Assembly (NCBI GenBank): GCA_907165135.1
Contig: OU015567.1
Location: forward strand, 12,281,001 to 12,345,000
DNA: 64,000 nucleotides
Source of the DNA: Oikopleura dioica
Lineage: Eukaryota; Chordata; Appendicularia; Copelata; Oikopleuridae
Reading direction: 5' to 3'
A program made the translations under genes and the position numbers. A model generated the notes under the pieces. The model made no database searches. It saw only the letters and a program-made list of their open reading frames with translations, and was not told the DNA's origin. Below are positions 45,821-57,780 of the stretch, one piece after another (the stretch's first letter is position 1; the number at the start of each line of letters is the position of its first letter).

Positions 45821-46761
45821 ATGGCAGCTCCACTCTCGCCTAGAAGTAACAACACTGGAAACATAACCAAGTCTTTCCAAAATGCTCATTATCCGGCGAA
45901 CTTGTCAATTTCCAGATTTTATGTCAGTCAACGAATCTCGGCTCATTAACCGAAAAACGATACGACAAGGGATTGAGTATCCGGGAGCTCAAGGGCAAGC
46001 TTGAATTGATAACAGGTTATCTACAGCTGAGCCGCTGGAATTTCATTTTCTGATTGTTAGGATGCTCGCCTGCTTCGATGAAGCTCTCGCTTGAATCGAG
46101 AAAGGGCGAGAAGATTTGCGACATGGACGATGATGAGCGACTTCTTGGATCGTACCCAGTCGAGGACTGTTGCGGAATTAGGGTCATTGACCCAGAATCC
46201 TTTGACTGGTCCGACTTGAACAAGATCGAGAAACAGGAAATGGACGATGATACCTACGATACTTTTAAGCCGACTTCAGTTAAGCCTACTGTTCGCGAAT
46301 ACAAGGTATATCAGTAAATCTAGCTCATATTCATTTCGTTTTCAGAGAATTCACAAGCTGGGCATGTTTAATCCAGAAAACCAAAAGAAAGCGCTTGAAG
46401 ATATGGAGGCGCAGGAGAAAAAGGACAAAGAAGCAAGAGAAAAGTAGAATTCACTGCCTTTTTCGCCTTATTCATTTTATTTTTTAGCTTCAAAGTTGGC
46501 CAGCGATGCGAAGTGACGTTGAAATCAAAGGGCAAACAACGCGGCGAGGTCAAATTTGTTGGAAACGTGTCTTTTCAGCCCAACGTCTGGATCGGAATCC
46601 AGCTCGATCTTCCGTATGGCAAAAACAACGGAACAGTCGAAGGACAGAAGTATTTTGAATGTCCGAACAATTTCGGTGTGTTTGCCAAACCTGATTCGGT
46701 AGAAGTCGGTGATTTTCCAAATGAAGAAGATGATCTCTTCTCGTCTGAGGATGAGATCTAA
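45821..46761 (+). CDS. TBCB: Tubulin-folding cofactor B
   Basis: ATG 45821 follows an AATAGA acceptor-like sequence. The ubiquitin-like domain includes LTEKRYDKGLSIRELKGKL, CSPASMKL, DDDERLLGSYPVEDC and IRVIDPES. A coiled linker (ALEDMEAQEKKDKEAREK) and a CAP-Gly domain follow (VGQRCEVTL, RGEVKFVGNVSF, WIGIQLDLPYGKNNGTVEGQ, YFECPNNFGVFAKP), ending in the conserved acidic EDEI tail. TBCB carries alpha-tubulin in tubulin heterodimer assembly. The first exon is out of frame by one base at the A-run 45879-45882. Confidence 0.93.
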
Positions 46762-47317
46762 TGAACGCCTTAGTTCCTAGTTTTTTGTATTGAATAACTT
46801 TCTGTAAAACCCTCTTTTAGTATGTAAAGTTTCTATCTCTATGTTCCTAGAACAAGCTTTCAGCAGTATTCCCATTTGAAATTTTCAAACATGTCATGAT
46901 ATAAACAACATTTCCATGAAAACAAATCTTCTACCAACTTTCAAATACTTCCCCAAGTTTCACCTCTGCTCATATCCCGAAGCTCTTCACATTATTTTTA
47001 TTTGATTATATATCGTTTTTTTTCAATCCATCTCTTAAAATGTTTTTTTAGAATGACTTGGTGATAAAATGAGGCTTATAACTTCAGCTTGAAGACGCGG
47101 AAGCCAGCATCAAAAATAAATATGTGTGATTTCTTATTTTATTTGTCGATAAAAAATGACGCAAAAGCTATTTCGTTAAGGTATCTTACTGTTAATGTTA
47201 AAATAATTTAATTGTACTACATCATGCTGCACCAATCTTAAGACTGCAGTAAAATTAAGAAAAGAAATAAGTGTTCATAATCACGAAGTAACTTCAAAAG
47301 AAATTTTTAGACGTAAG
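46762..47317. other. Intergenic region, nothing recognised
   Basis: AT-rich 3' flank of TBCB and 5' flank of the next gene; an acceptor-like TTTTTAG stands at 47305-47311 shortly before the start. Confidence 0.5.
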
Positions 47318-47815
47318 ATGAATAGAATAGTCGGATTTCGTCGATATTTGACAACTTCCAGCGCCTTGTCTTGGCGAAATCGTCGGGGCCGAACGACTAT
47401 CGCCGGCTACGGTCCAGCGCATTTCGTGAAAGATGTCGACACAATGCTGAGGAATCCTTTCGAAGGATCAAAAGCAAAATATAGAATTTTCGGCTCATTA
47501 GTTTGGGATTCAACAACTTTTAGCAAAATTAAAATTTGTGAGACAAAAGTGAACTGTGCTTGACATATCCTTGTGAAAGCTCTGTTTATTTTGATCGTTA
47601 ATGGTATTATGCTCGCGCTGGAGGATAATTACGGCATTTCGAAAAGAAGTAACGCGCAATTAATGGACTTCTATCCAGAGAGAATGGGCGAAAGATATGT
47701 TTATGAGGAAAATAATAAACGGCGGCTGGGGGATTTGCATGCGCACGAGCTTGTCATGCTCGAAAATGACGCTAAAGGAAAGGTTTTCAAAATAGATATT
47801 CGCCGCTTCTTTTAG
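47318..47815 (+). CDS. Small mitochondrial-type single-pass membrane protein
   Basis: Two exons joined by a 42-nt GT-AG intron (47534-47575). The N-terminus (MNRIVGFRRYLTTSSALSWR) looks like a mitochondrial targeting sequence. Then come GRTTIAGYGPAHFVKDVD, a membrane segment (ISLFILIVNGIMLALED) and a charged C-terminal part ending DIRRFF. The layout fits a small accessory subunit of a respiratory complex, but I cannot name it. Confidence 0.65.
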
Positions 47816-47989
47816 ACAATATCTTTAACAAAAAATAATCAAATAAAAAACCTCAAATAGCAATTATTGAATTGAAAAGAAAGATGATTGCTCAATCCGA
47901 GGCAGTGAAAGAATAACTTCTCTCTTTGCTTTTTTCTGTATATTAAATCTAACTTATTCGATTTAAATCTTCGATATATCGACTTTAGA

Positions 47990-49431
47990 ATGGCAATAGA
48001 CGTCAAGAACACAATCGCTCAATGGCGTCAAGAAATCGTCATGACTTTGAAGGAGTCAACGAAATCGGCCCGCATTCTTTGCGTTCTTCTTGTTTTCTTC
48101 TATGCTCTCAGTGGTTACATCCTGGTAGCTCATCCTTTTCTCTTCCATTCTTAATTTTTTCTAGGGCGGGCTCGCGATCACTCCCGGCTATCTCTTCCCA
48201 CCGAAATTTTGGGTTTGGACGTTGATCACAAGCCCGATGATCGAGAACACATTTCTGATGGTTTTCGGCGGCTTGACAGTGATCCTTGGCGCTTCACGAC
48301 TTCTTGAGCCACTTTGGGGCGAGAAAGAGTTCTGCATTTTCTTTGGTAAAGCCTTTTCAAGTTTTCATTAGGGACCTGCCCTCATTTTTAGCTGTTGTAA
48401 GCGCGATGTCAGGCTTTTGAGCGCCATTGTCTACCTCGTCTGCTACGCCGTTGTTTTCAATGACGACTTGCTCTTTGCTACGAGTATTCATGGACTTGCC
48501 AGCTTCAAGGTAATCTTGTACAGCTGCACTTTTATTGAGCACTTTCTAGGCTGGCGTTTTCGTAGCGCTCAAGCAATCCCGAGGAGAAGACACCGTCATT
48601 TTCAGACTCAAAGTCAAACAAATCCCGTTCACTTATTTGTGCTGTGCTGCTGTTCTCTGCATGACGGAAATCAGTAAGGCCAAAAATAAACGGACAAATA
48701 TTTACAGTACTCTTTCTCTTTCAAGTTTCTTTTTCGTACTTCGTCATGCTCAACACTGGCATGTTCTCAGCCTGGATTTATTTGCGATTCTTCCAGCAGC
48801 ACTCCCGCGGCAGAGGTGACCTAGCTGATCACTTCGCTTTTGCTACGTTTTATCCTAAGATTTTCCGCGTAAGTCTTCAACTTCCTTTCGTTTCCGCGCT
48901 TGATTGAAAGTGTGAAAGAATCTCTTCCTTGGTGGTTGTTAAAACAATAGCATTCAGATTCGGTGTTTTACGACCATCAAATAAAAACTTACGATTCTTT
49001 TTGTAGGGTCCGGTTGGATTCCTGTCAAACATTATTTGGAACATTTTGGTAAAACTTCGAATTTGCCAGAGAGCCACTTATAAATATGACGTTGCTGCTG
49101 CATCCAACATTACCATCAGGTAATAATCATCATTTTTTCCAGTGCAAGACAAACACGACACATGCAGAAGAATCATATGATAAACATCCCAATTTGTAGT
49201 CTTCCTGGAACAAGCGAGGCAGATGCAGAGAGGCGTCGGAAAAAGGCTCTTGCTGCTCTTCAGGAAAGAATGGCAACGATTGAGTCTCCGGAGGAAGGAT
49301 GGTCGGACGAGGAGGAAACTCCTAAAGGTCAAATATCTCACGGTCCACTCAAAATTCACATTTTTCTAGCGCCAGAGAAAGCGGAAGCATCGGTAAAGAT
49401 CGAGAACGAAGTTGCAGACCCAGTTGCTTAA
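47990..49431 (+). CDS. TMEM115: Transmembrane protein 115 (Golgi rhomboid-like)
   Basis: ATG 47990 directly follows TTTAGA, a likely trans-splice acceptor. Conserved blocks: GGLAITPGYLFPPKFWVWTL, LLEPLWGEKEFCIFF, SIHGLASFKAGVFVALKQ, FQQHSRGRGDLADHFAF, LVKLRICQRATYKYDVAA, ITISLPGTSEADAERRRK and ALAALQERM. TMEM115 is a Golgi membrane protein with a rhomboid-like fold involved in retrograde transport. The rhomboid Ser/His pair is not evident. One T is missing in the T-run 48415-48418 (ATGTCAGGCTTTTGAGC), which otherwise gives a stop. Confidence 0.93.
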
Positions 49432-49539
49432 AATTTCAAGACCTTCCCTTTGTCTAGCCGCAATTGCCTTCCTACAGTTATTCAATAGCTGTAACTGCCA
49501 TATAATTATAAATAATCACCAGGGAATCCTCCCTGGCTG

Positions 49540-49997
49540 CAGGGATCTAAATTTTTCCCGAAAATCGCAATTTGCGAATATTTTGCGATTGCGATGCGAA
49601 ATTTCGCAGAAAATTCGCAATCGCAAATTATTTTGATCGAATCGCAATCGCATCGCAATCGCAACTCAGTTTTCGTCAATAATTCGCAAATTGCGATTTT
49701 TTGCGAACTTTGGTCTTGTCAAGATGCTCCTTCGTTATTCTGACATGGGTTTTCTTTGACTCAGAGCCTATTTTCTGTGTTCTAAAGGCTTAATTGTAAG
49801 GCTGACCTCAAAAATAGTCTTAAATCCTTTGAAAAATTACTTTTACGCTAAAATTTCGCAAATGGCGACAAAATCGCAATTCGCGAAAAATTCGCAATTT
49901 GCGAAAAAAATCGCAATCGCATCGCAATTTCCGGACTATTTTGCGTCGCAATCGCATCGCAATCGCAATTGATTTTCGGCAAAAATTTAGATCCCTG
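49540..49997. mobile_element. 458-bp hAT-type MITE made largely of ATCGCAA repeats
   Basis: Begins CAGGGATCTAAATTTTT and ends with its inverse (AAAAATTTAGATCCCTG). The 8-bp direct repeat CCTGGCTG flanks it (49532-49539, 49998-50005). The interior arms are dense in TCGCAATTTGCGA and ATCGCAATCGC, so it can fold back over much of its length. Ends CAGGG plus an 8-bp duplication fit hAT. No coding capacity. Confidence 0.9.
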
Positions 49998-50340
49998 CCT
50001 GGCTGAAGAGAAAACACCACCTTGTGCAATTATTTAAGTTCATACTTCTTCTCAAAGTACTTTTTTTGAAAAATACTCTTTATATATATTCAACCCTTAC
50101 TCACACCTTTGTATCCTGTGCAAAAATCAACTTTCTACACTTCTGTTACTGGGGTTTTCTTCTTTAGAAGAAACAAGTTCTGTTATTTCGAACGAAATTA
50201 TTTCGTTCGTATCCATTTTAGTTCCTTTATAATACTTACAGCTTCACCTATCTTCAATACCTGAATTCTAAAATTATAAATTTTCAGAAAAGAATAAAAC
50301 ATCTAGTAGTCGAGTCGTTAGTCATTAGCATTCTTGTAAA

Positions 50341-52942
50341 ATGGGATGTCTCATGTCAAAACCAAAGCCTCCCAAGGCGCCTGGACCATCGGGAGGCCCA
50401 TTCAACAATGTAAATCAACAGCAGGGTTCAAAATCACCTCACCTAAAGGTGCACCTTGTTCAATTTAGGTGAGGTGCAAATTGTCACCTCACCCACCTCA
50501 CCTAAAATTTTTCAGATTTAAGCTTTTTTAGGTGCACCTAAAAGGTGCACCTTTTTTGAAATCATCACCTCACCCACCTCACCTAAAACTTTCGAGATTT
50601 GGGCCTTTTCTAGGTGCACCTAAAGGTGCACCTTTTTTGTGATCATCACCTCACCTCACCTCACCTAGGAATGTTTTGATTTTAGGTGCACCTTTTTTCT
50701 CGGTGAGTTGTTTTAAAGTTTGAAATTCAAACTTGGCTGTTGATTTCGAGTCCTTTGGTAATACCCAACATTTTTTACTGGGCAACCCGCAGATTCTTCA
50801 ACCTTTACCCCAGGGCTGTCGATTTCGAGTCCTTTCAAATTACCCGCGACTTTTTTCCGGGTAACCCGGAAGTTTTAACGCTTTATAATAATTACTCGCT
50901 TACAATTAAAATCCGTGCCCACACTTGATCAATTATCACCTAAATTTCACCCACCTCACCTAAAAAACTTCCAAAATCCGTCTTTTTAGGTGCACCTAAA
51001 AGGTGCACCCTTTTTCGGAATATCACCTCACCCACCTCACCTAATACTTTTCAAAAATTGTCTTTTTAGGTGCACCTAAAAGGTGCACCTTTTCCAATCT
51101 ATCACCTCACCCACCTCACCTAAAATTTTTGAGATTTGGGACTTTTTAGGTGCACCTAAAGGTGCACCTTTTTTGTACTCATCACCTCACCTCACCTCAC
51201 CTAAAAACTAGGTGATTTTGAACCCTGATCAACAGTCTTTCATGGCGCAAGATGCTCCAATTCATATCCAACCGGGTCAAACACATCGTCAACAACCACC
51301 TCCTCATCAAAATCCCTACACAGAAACTAGCGCTATCAATAATTACGTTGCTCTTTTCGACTATCAAGCTCGAATGGAAGGCGATTTGAGTTTTAACAAA
51401 GGAGAAAGGCTTATTATTTTGAACAATAATCAAGGTTAAAACTATCAAGAAATAAATACATTTTTATACCAATTTAGGCGACTGGTGGGAGGCAAAGAAG
51501 CTAACTACCGGAGAGCGCGGTTATGTCCCCTCTAATTATGTCGCCGAAGCTGACAGTATAAAGGCAAAAGAGTGGTTCTTCGGGCCAATTCGCAGAGTGG
51601 ACGCCGAACGATGTCTTGGAAACAGAGCTCCAGGCACCTTTCTCATTCGGGAGGCTGAAACCATGGTCAATACTTATAGGTTTGCGGCTACTTCTTTCGA
51701 ACGGATGATGAGCGATTTTTTAGTCTTTCTGTTGTATCTGAATCGCGAGCTGTCAAACATTATAGAATACGAAGATTAGATAATGGTGGGTTTTATATTT
51801 CAACTAGAGTGACGTTTGCAACGATGGACGATCTTGTTTTACACTACTCTAGGACGAGTGATGGACTCTGGTAAATCTTCCCCAAGATGAAAATGCGGCT
51901 AACTAACGTTTGCTTTCTAGTTGTCGATTGCTTCAGTCATGCCCACAGGAAATTGCGGATGTTCGAGATCTAGGGCGAGATGTTTGGGAAGTAAATCATC
52001 GAGACATTCAGCTGACCGATAAACTCGGTAGTGGAATGTTCGGAGAGGTAAACAGCTCTTTCTATGAGCCTTTTCTAAGTTGCGTTTTAGGTCTGGAAAG
52101 GCATCTGGAACGGAAGAGTAGACGTTGCCGTCAAGAAAATGAAGCCTGGATCGATGGATCCTGAAGCTTTCAAAGCAGAAGCGACAGTCATGAAGACCTT
52201 GAGGCATCCAAGATTAGTCTCATTATTTGCCGTATGCTCATCCGAGCCGTTGATGATCATTACGGAAATTATGACCAATGGATCCCTGCTTACGTATTTG
52301 AAAGATCGAGCAGGAAAGCATGCAACTCTGCCACAGCTCATAGATATGGGAACGATGGTTGCGCAAGGAATGGCCTACATAGAGGTGAATAAAAGCTTTT
52401 CTATGTTTTTCTTGAACATTGATCTAGCGCATGAACTACATCCACAGAGATGTTCGAGCAGACAACATGCTTGTCGGTCAAAACGGAATCGTCAAAGTGG
52501 GCGATTTCGGCCTCGCCCGATTGTTGGACGAAAACATTTACAATCCCGATTCTGCAAACATCAAATTCCCAATCAAGTGGACCGCTCCAGAAGCGGCTTT
52601 GTACTTTAAATTCACGATTAAATCCGATGTCTGGAGTTTCGGAGTATTGATGACAGAGATTATAACGAGAGGAAGGACGCCATATCCAGGAATGAACAAC
52701 AGACAGGTCAGAGGATCCTTCTAAATTGCGTGTTACAAGATTTTTTTCAGGTTTTGGACTTTGTAGAACGCGGAGAAAGGATGACAAAACCGAGCCAGTG
52801 TCCGCCCCATCTTTGGGAAATCATTATGTCGTGCTGGCAAGAGCAAGCTGACCGTAGGCCAACCTTCGAAGCTCTTCAAAATCAACTGGAGGACTTCTTC
52901 ATCGGCGCAGAAAAGCAATATGCTGATACTGGCGGCTTCTAA
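50341..52942 (+). CDS. SRC: Src-family tyrosine kinase
   Basis: The N-terminus [12 protein letters not shown] has Gly2 for myristoylation and Cys3 for palmitoylation. After a MITE-derived intron the unique region continues, then SH3 ([33 protein letters not shown]), SH2 ([41 protein letters not shown]) and the kinase domain ([62 protein letters not shown]). The catalytic loop reads HRDVRADN instead of the usual Src HRDLRAAN. A C-terminal Tyr ([10 protein letters not shown]) could serve as the inhibitory site. Membrane-attached signalling kinase; frame intact. Confidence 0.93.
50422..51227. mobile_element. 806-bp hAT-type MITE inside the first coding exon of the Src gene
   Basis: Ends CAGGGTTCAAAATCACC and GGTGATTTTGAACCCTG are perfect inverses. 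The 8-bp direct repeat ATCAACAG flanks it (50414-50421, 51228-51235). The interior is built of AGGTGCACCTAAAAGGTGCA and CACCTCACCCACCTCACC units around a core (about 50715-50930) with a tandem GATTTCGAGTCCTTT duplication. A GT donor at 50410 (AAT|GTAAAT) and the AG of the right-hand duplication (51235) give a phase-0 intron that removes it. Confidence 0.92.
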
Positions 52943-53664
52943 GAAACTCTCTCCTATCTGGAAATATTTTTCTCGCTCCCTCTCAAGATCAATTACTATC
53001 AATTTTCGGACAACAATGCAATAACAGATCTACCAATCCGCCAAAACGCTTTCAAAATTGAGAATCACCCTGAAAAGATTTTCTTCAATCGTGCCCCCAA
53101 TTTTCTAAAAAAAAAAATGTGAAAACGCACCTCTTGTCATCAAACCAAAGAATTTATTTTCAATTTGTACAGTTTAATTTAAGAAAAAACAAATAACAAC
53201 TTGAAGTGTTTTCATAGACGACCCCGACATTTTTTTCTTTTTATGAAATGAGATCAGACCGCTTCCTTATCAGTTATCGATTTTCGCTTTTTAATGGTAC
53301 CAATTTATTGTTCATATTTAACCCTTATCCTCCTAAAATGCCTTTTGTTCCTTTTATCATTCCTACCATTTTACGTTTATTTCACCTTGAGCGTCTCTAG
53401 CTCTACTAGGTAGTCTAGTAGGTAGGACTCTGAAAAAGACTTTTGCTACACGCCTATTGCTTCCTACAATCTCTAACTGTGACTGTATAAAAACCCAACT
53501 TAGAAGAAAAATAATACCTGCCCTTCCATTTCTGTTCCCATTTCTTTCAACCTGAACTACGAGTGATTTTTTAATGTGCAATTACTAAATATACGAAAAA
53601 AAACATCAAGTCTTTTATCAATCGTTTTTTAAGATGAGGTAAGATAAAAGTGAAGACAAAAAGA
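52943..53664. other. Intergenic region, nothing recognised
   Basis: About 720 bp between the Src and SPRYD7 genes. A small palindromic CTAGGTAGTCTAGTAGGTAG stretch lies at about 53406-53425. No exon or RNA gene supported. Confidence 0.5.
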
Positions 53665-54438
53665 TGAATGTTTTGGCAAGTTGCTGTGGCCCTTGTTTTG
53701 GCTGGGAGACGCTTGTTGAGGAGCCTGAAGGTGAGAAAGAATGTGGTTGAAAGAGGCTGCGGTCTTATTTTTGACGGCTCCCTTCCTTTAATTCATTACA
53801 AGCCTAAAACTATCCTAGATACAGCAAGCCGGCCTCAAGTTAAACTCGACGCCCTAAACATGGGATTGGATGCAGTTATCGTTAAAAATGGCACACGCGT
53901 CTGTGGATCTGGTGCAGTTCTCGCTTCCGCCCCGATTATGCAGGATAAGGCTTATTTTGAAGGTAGATACAGAGTCCACATTACAGACATTGAGACAAAA
54001 CGATGCTCATGTGAGTGTTCTAGTGAAGGTTCAGTCTGATGGGATCTGGGGGTGTGGCGTGGCCGCAGAACAGTGTGACCTAAACAAAGTCCCTACTACT
54101 GACAAGTCGTGGATGCTGACGTCGGAGAGGACAATTCAAAAAGAAGGGACAGATGTAGAAAGCGTCGATGAGATTTGCGAGGGAGATGTGATCGGAGTCA
54201 CTTATGACCACGTCGAGTTGCAGTTCTACCTCAATAGCAATCCTCTAGGTAATTCTTTGTAGAACCTTATCAGTCTAACTTATTATTGTTAGGGAATCCC
54301 GTAACAGGAATCCGAGGAAAAATCTACCCAATTCTGTACGTCGATGAATCCGCCATCTTAGACGTTGAATTCGTCCATTTCCGAAACATGCCTCCTTCCG
54401 GCTTTGGCCAGATTATGTTCGAACAAAATATTTTATAA
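53665..54438 (+). CDS. SPRYD7: SPRY domain-containing protein 7
   Basis: Four exons. MNVLASCCGPCFGW resembles the Cys-rich start of SPRYD7. The B30.2/SPRY blocks follow: LDALNMGLDAVIVKNGTRVC, GAVLASAPIMQDKAYFEVKV, GIWGCGVAAEQCDLN, GDVIGVTYDHVELQFYLN, GIRGKIYPILYVDESAILDV, and the end GFGQIMFEQNIL. Length and block order agree with vertebrate SPRYD7 (CLLD6). Function is poorly known; SPRY domains bind proteins. Confidence 0.93.
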
Positions 54439-54805
54439 AACCAATCTAGTTCTGTTTCAAAAGCTCCTCCTATATTTTCGATTCTTGACCTAATTTATAC
54501 ATATTCAGACAATTCGAATAGAATATTATTTTTCTAAGTTTTTTCTTGTTCCAAACCAATTTTTAAATTTGTGAATATAAATTTTCAGTTTCAGAACAAT
54601 TATAACATGCCTTCAAGTTACAGTATATCGAAATTATTATATAACATTTTATTCATGTGCTCATTTTTCTCCATTTCCAAACAGTACCTTACAGTATCTA
54701 CCGGTAGTTCTCTGCAACTCTTCTTTGCCGACTTACAATACTGACAAAATTTGTACAGATCAGCATCGAAAATTTCGATTGTTTCAGATAAAGAAATCGG
54801 CCGCC
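54439..54805. other. Intergenic region, nothing recognised
   Basis: AT-rich, 3' end of SPRYD7 and promoter of the following gene. Confidence 0.5.
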
Positions 54806-55221
54806 ATGGAAAAACAAGAAACCGAAGAGGTCGAAAAAGTCGATGATCTCTTGAACACATTTAACTCCCAGCTCAAGTTTGAGCAAAAGCAGATCAGAAC
54901 AAAACCAGCAAAAGATTTAAGCCTTACAAATCGAAGAAAAGAAAGTCGAAGAAATCAGCATCAAAGGTTAGAAATTGAACTCTTCCTTGATTTCAACGAT
55001 CTGTATTTTTTCAGGAAGAGGCAAAAGCTATCCCTGAGAAACGTCCTTCTCCAGTGTTTAAAAATTGCTCGATCGAAAGTCGCTCCACTGAGTTTTCGCC
55101 AGAAGACCTTCCTCCTTGCTACGAGGAAGAAGTGAATGTCAATGAACTTTGCGCGTATCTGGAAAACGCCGAACTTATTCCACGAAAAATGTCCAGCATG
55201 GCAGAAGCTATCTATGGCTGA
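54806..55221 (+). CDS. Small conserved protein ending in an OSER1-like C-terminal motif
   Basis: Two exons. ATG 54806 (GCCGCCATGG context) encodes a charged N-terminus (MEKQETEEVEKVDDLLN), a basic stretch (RFKPYKSKKRKSKK), then CSIESRSTEFSPEDLPPC and a C-terminal helix ENAELIPRKMSSMAEAIYG. The last block resembles the PKKMS.MAE.MY ending that I associate with oxidative stress-responsive serine-rich protein 1 (OSER1). This is from memory and tentative. The basic stretch is in frame only if the A-run 54910-54913 is one base longer. Confidence 0.55.
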
Positions 55222-55502
55222 ATGTTTCTTTGTTCTCTCCTTATACCTCCTCCTCTTTTATTTTATTGTCATTTATTTGCATTTATACTAAAATTATAAA
55301 AACAACAACGACTGATAATTTTTGTGTTTCTCTTATTTAAATTGCGAAAAAATCTTTTTCGCGATTTTTTCAAATCTCTGGTTCAACTTTTTCTGATCTG
55401 TCCTGCTTTCAATTCTTCCGAAAAAACTACTCATTCACAGAAAAACAAATAGTCCATTACCATCTACTCAATTTTAGAAAGTTTCCTCCAGTCAATCCAA
55501 TT

Positions 55503-56005
55503 ATGCCAGAGAAAGATGAAAAACCCGTCACTGCCGAAAAAGTAAGAGCCGTTTACCGAGGCACTCTTTGACGTTGTATTCTAGCAAGAACTCATTGATC
55601 TCTACAAGCAAAAAGTTGAGCTACAGAAATGCCTGATGGACTTGGAAAAGCAAATCTATGGTTTCGAAGAAGGATATCTAAATGATACGAGAGAGTGAGT
55701 CTTTCTTTGTTTTCCCAGTTGACCGAATTTTGAAGCTTTGGAAATGTTGTCATCGGTTGGGAAAATTTCAACGCTGAGTCGAACAGAAACAGAAACAAGG
55801 TTGACAAAAAACATACTGCCAAAAGAATTAGAAATTCTGAACGAATCTTCAGCACGTCTAGGTTTGATTTCGCATACAAATTTTTATTTACCGACAATTT
55901 AGCGTTACGTCTTTTGAAGTCAACCCATCGCTGAAGGAAAAAGACACAGACGATGAAGGGCAAATCGATGAAAACCCCAAGAAAAAGAAGAAAAAAGCCG
56001 CTTAA
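55503..56005 (+). CDS. MEAF6: Chromatin modification-related protein MEAF6/Eaf6
   Basis: Four short exons with 40-45 nt introns. MPEKDEKPVTAEK leads to the coiled coil QELIDLYKQKVELQKCLMD, LEKQIYGFEEGYLNDTR, FGNVVIGWENF and SERIFSTSSVTS, all characteristic of Eaf6, a subunit of NuA4/TIP60 and MOZ/HBO1 histone acetyltransferase complexes. The C-terminus is basic (NPKKKKKKAA). Full length. Confidence 0.9.
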
Positions 56006-56073
56006 TTTCCTTTTCTCTGTTTTTCCTTTCATATTCAATACATTCATTAAAAACCCAAAAGGCACAAATAAAC

Positions 56074-56359
56074 AGCAGCATTTTCAGGCTTTAGCATGCC
56101 CTGATTCTTTATTGACGCAACTCTGTATCTATATGAACCGCAGAATGACCACCAGGTTGGTCCAATCGCCACCGTGCAGCAGCCTTTTAATAACAAAAAC
56201 GCGACACTTAGAAAAAAAACGAGTAGCGAGTCTTCACCTTTTCAGCCGGAGCTTATTGAATTAGAAAGAGCAAGGCATTTTTATTTTGACAAGAAAAATG
56301 TGCAGTCTTATTTTTATAGGAAAATTAGTTCTAAGACAAGAGAATCTTCAACAGACTGA
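56074..56359 (+). CDS. Possible small gene or terminal exon, unknown
   Basis: A frame reads FIDATLYLYEPQNDHQVGPI, then ESSPFQPELIELERARHFYF and ends SSKTRESSTD at 56359. The sequence looks coding, and a CATTTTCAG acceptor stands just upstream. The start is not resolved: the first ATG near 56096 is out of frame with the rest by one base. It could be a downstream operon gene following MEAF6. Confidence 0.35.
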
Positions 56360-56579
56360 ATGTTGCAGAAAAAAGTGTTTGTTAAAAATTTAATTGAAAT
56401 TGTTAAAACAATAAATAATAAATATTAAAAAAACAAATTGACTTTTAATTGAAATTTTCTTTATAAACTGTAGTAGAGCTAATAAGAGCGTATTTTATTA
56501 TTTAGAATTCCTCAAAAAAAACCTTCAGTTTCTCCATTGAATCGGAATCTGACAGGGCACGTATTCGTTGCAGTTGGGA

Positions 56580-57747
56580 ATGTTGCAACGCGCAACTTTG
56601 ATGCTCTCTGGCCGAGTGGTTCCCAGCTGGCTGAGGGTCGGTGTAGCGAGCCGGCGGCAGTATTCGAGCTCGAATGAAAAAAGGGAGAATGTAAAAAAGA
56701 CGCTGAGCTCAAGAACGGACTCGGATATGGCGCGTTTCTTCCTCCAGGGCACAATACCGAAACAGATTCCCAGACACCTTCATGACGACTTTATCCAGCT
56801 TACTAAATATGAACAAGGGAAGGAGTGGACAACATCGTTTTTTACTCAAGAGCCATACAATGTAACTAAGTTTATATACCAATTTCTAATTGAGAAAATC
56901 CACTTGTGAGAACGCATCTACGAAAAATATTCAAAACTCGCTGAAGCAGAAACTTCTTCAAATAGCGCCGAAAGTATTATTTCTGTCGAGTATTTTACTC
57001 TGAATCAGAGAAGACAGATCGTCGAATTGTCGCGTGGAGGTTTGTCTGCGGATTTAATTGCCCTGCAATTTCGAGTGCCAGTAGAAGGGATTGATGATGT
57101 CCTGGAGAAAAATGAAGAACTGCGGAGAAAGAGACCAAGGTAAGAGAAACACGATAGAATTTTTCTAGTATTTTATTCTGGCTCAGATCGTGTGAAGTAG
57201 ATTTTGAGAGTTTTTAAGTCATTTTATAGTTCTTCCTGATGCCATCAGGCTGATGGAACTCGTATCGAACCTGTAGAAGTAGCTCACATTTGAAATAAAA
57301 ATAATTTTTTTTCTCTTCTTGCTTTAGGTTTATATAGGCGTCTCTTATGGTCGAAGGAGCGTTAATCAATCTTCAGTCAACCGTTTTATTTTGAAATTTT
57401 CCATGCACGATTTCATTCTTTGGTATATACCTAGGATATATCCTTGCAAACGAACCAAATTTACCATCAAGCCTTTCCGACTTTTCTAAATATCCTTCTA
57501 ATACTCTCTGATTTTTAGCATCGAAGATGAAATTTGGATTAATCAGCGAGCAAACAGTTTGATGAAAGAAAGTCTATGGGGATTCAAAACTCCCGACGCT
57601 TACAAAAGAGTCCGCGCTGGGAAGAAGCGGGTTATTCGCGACTACAAACAGAGAAAAGAGGCTTATCCTCCCCTACTTGAAAACCCAGACCCGAAAGTTG
57701 AAAACTTTCATGTCTCTGTCATCGATTCTAAAAACTCCCCAGTTTAA
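56580..57747 (+). CDS. Putative mitochondrial helix-turn-helix protein
   Basis: ATG 56580 opens an amphipathic, Arg-rich leader (MLQRATLMLSGRVVPSWLR, ASRRQYSS) typical of mitochondrial import. The central exon has a helix-turn-helix-like block (LNQRRQIVELSRGGLSADLI, FRVPVEGIDDVLEKN), recalling neugrin or mitoribosome-associated proteins. The last exon reads EDEIWINQRANSLMKESLWG and ends VIDSKNSPV. After the first intron the frame fits only if the A-run 56923-56927 is one base longer. The stop is 33 bp before the next start, so the pair may be an operon. Family assignment is tentative. Confidence 0.6.
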
Positions 57748-57780
57748 AGGCATCAAAATTAACCAAAGGGTCATTTTAGA

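Noticed and set aside
57180-57520. Possible RNA gene in the long intron of the mitochondrial HTH gene
   Set aside because: No tRNA, snoRNA box pair or snRNA core could be read; it is an AT-rich intron of about 380 nt.
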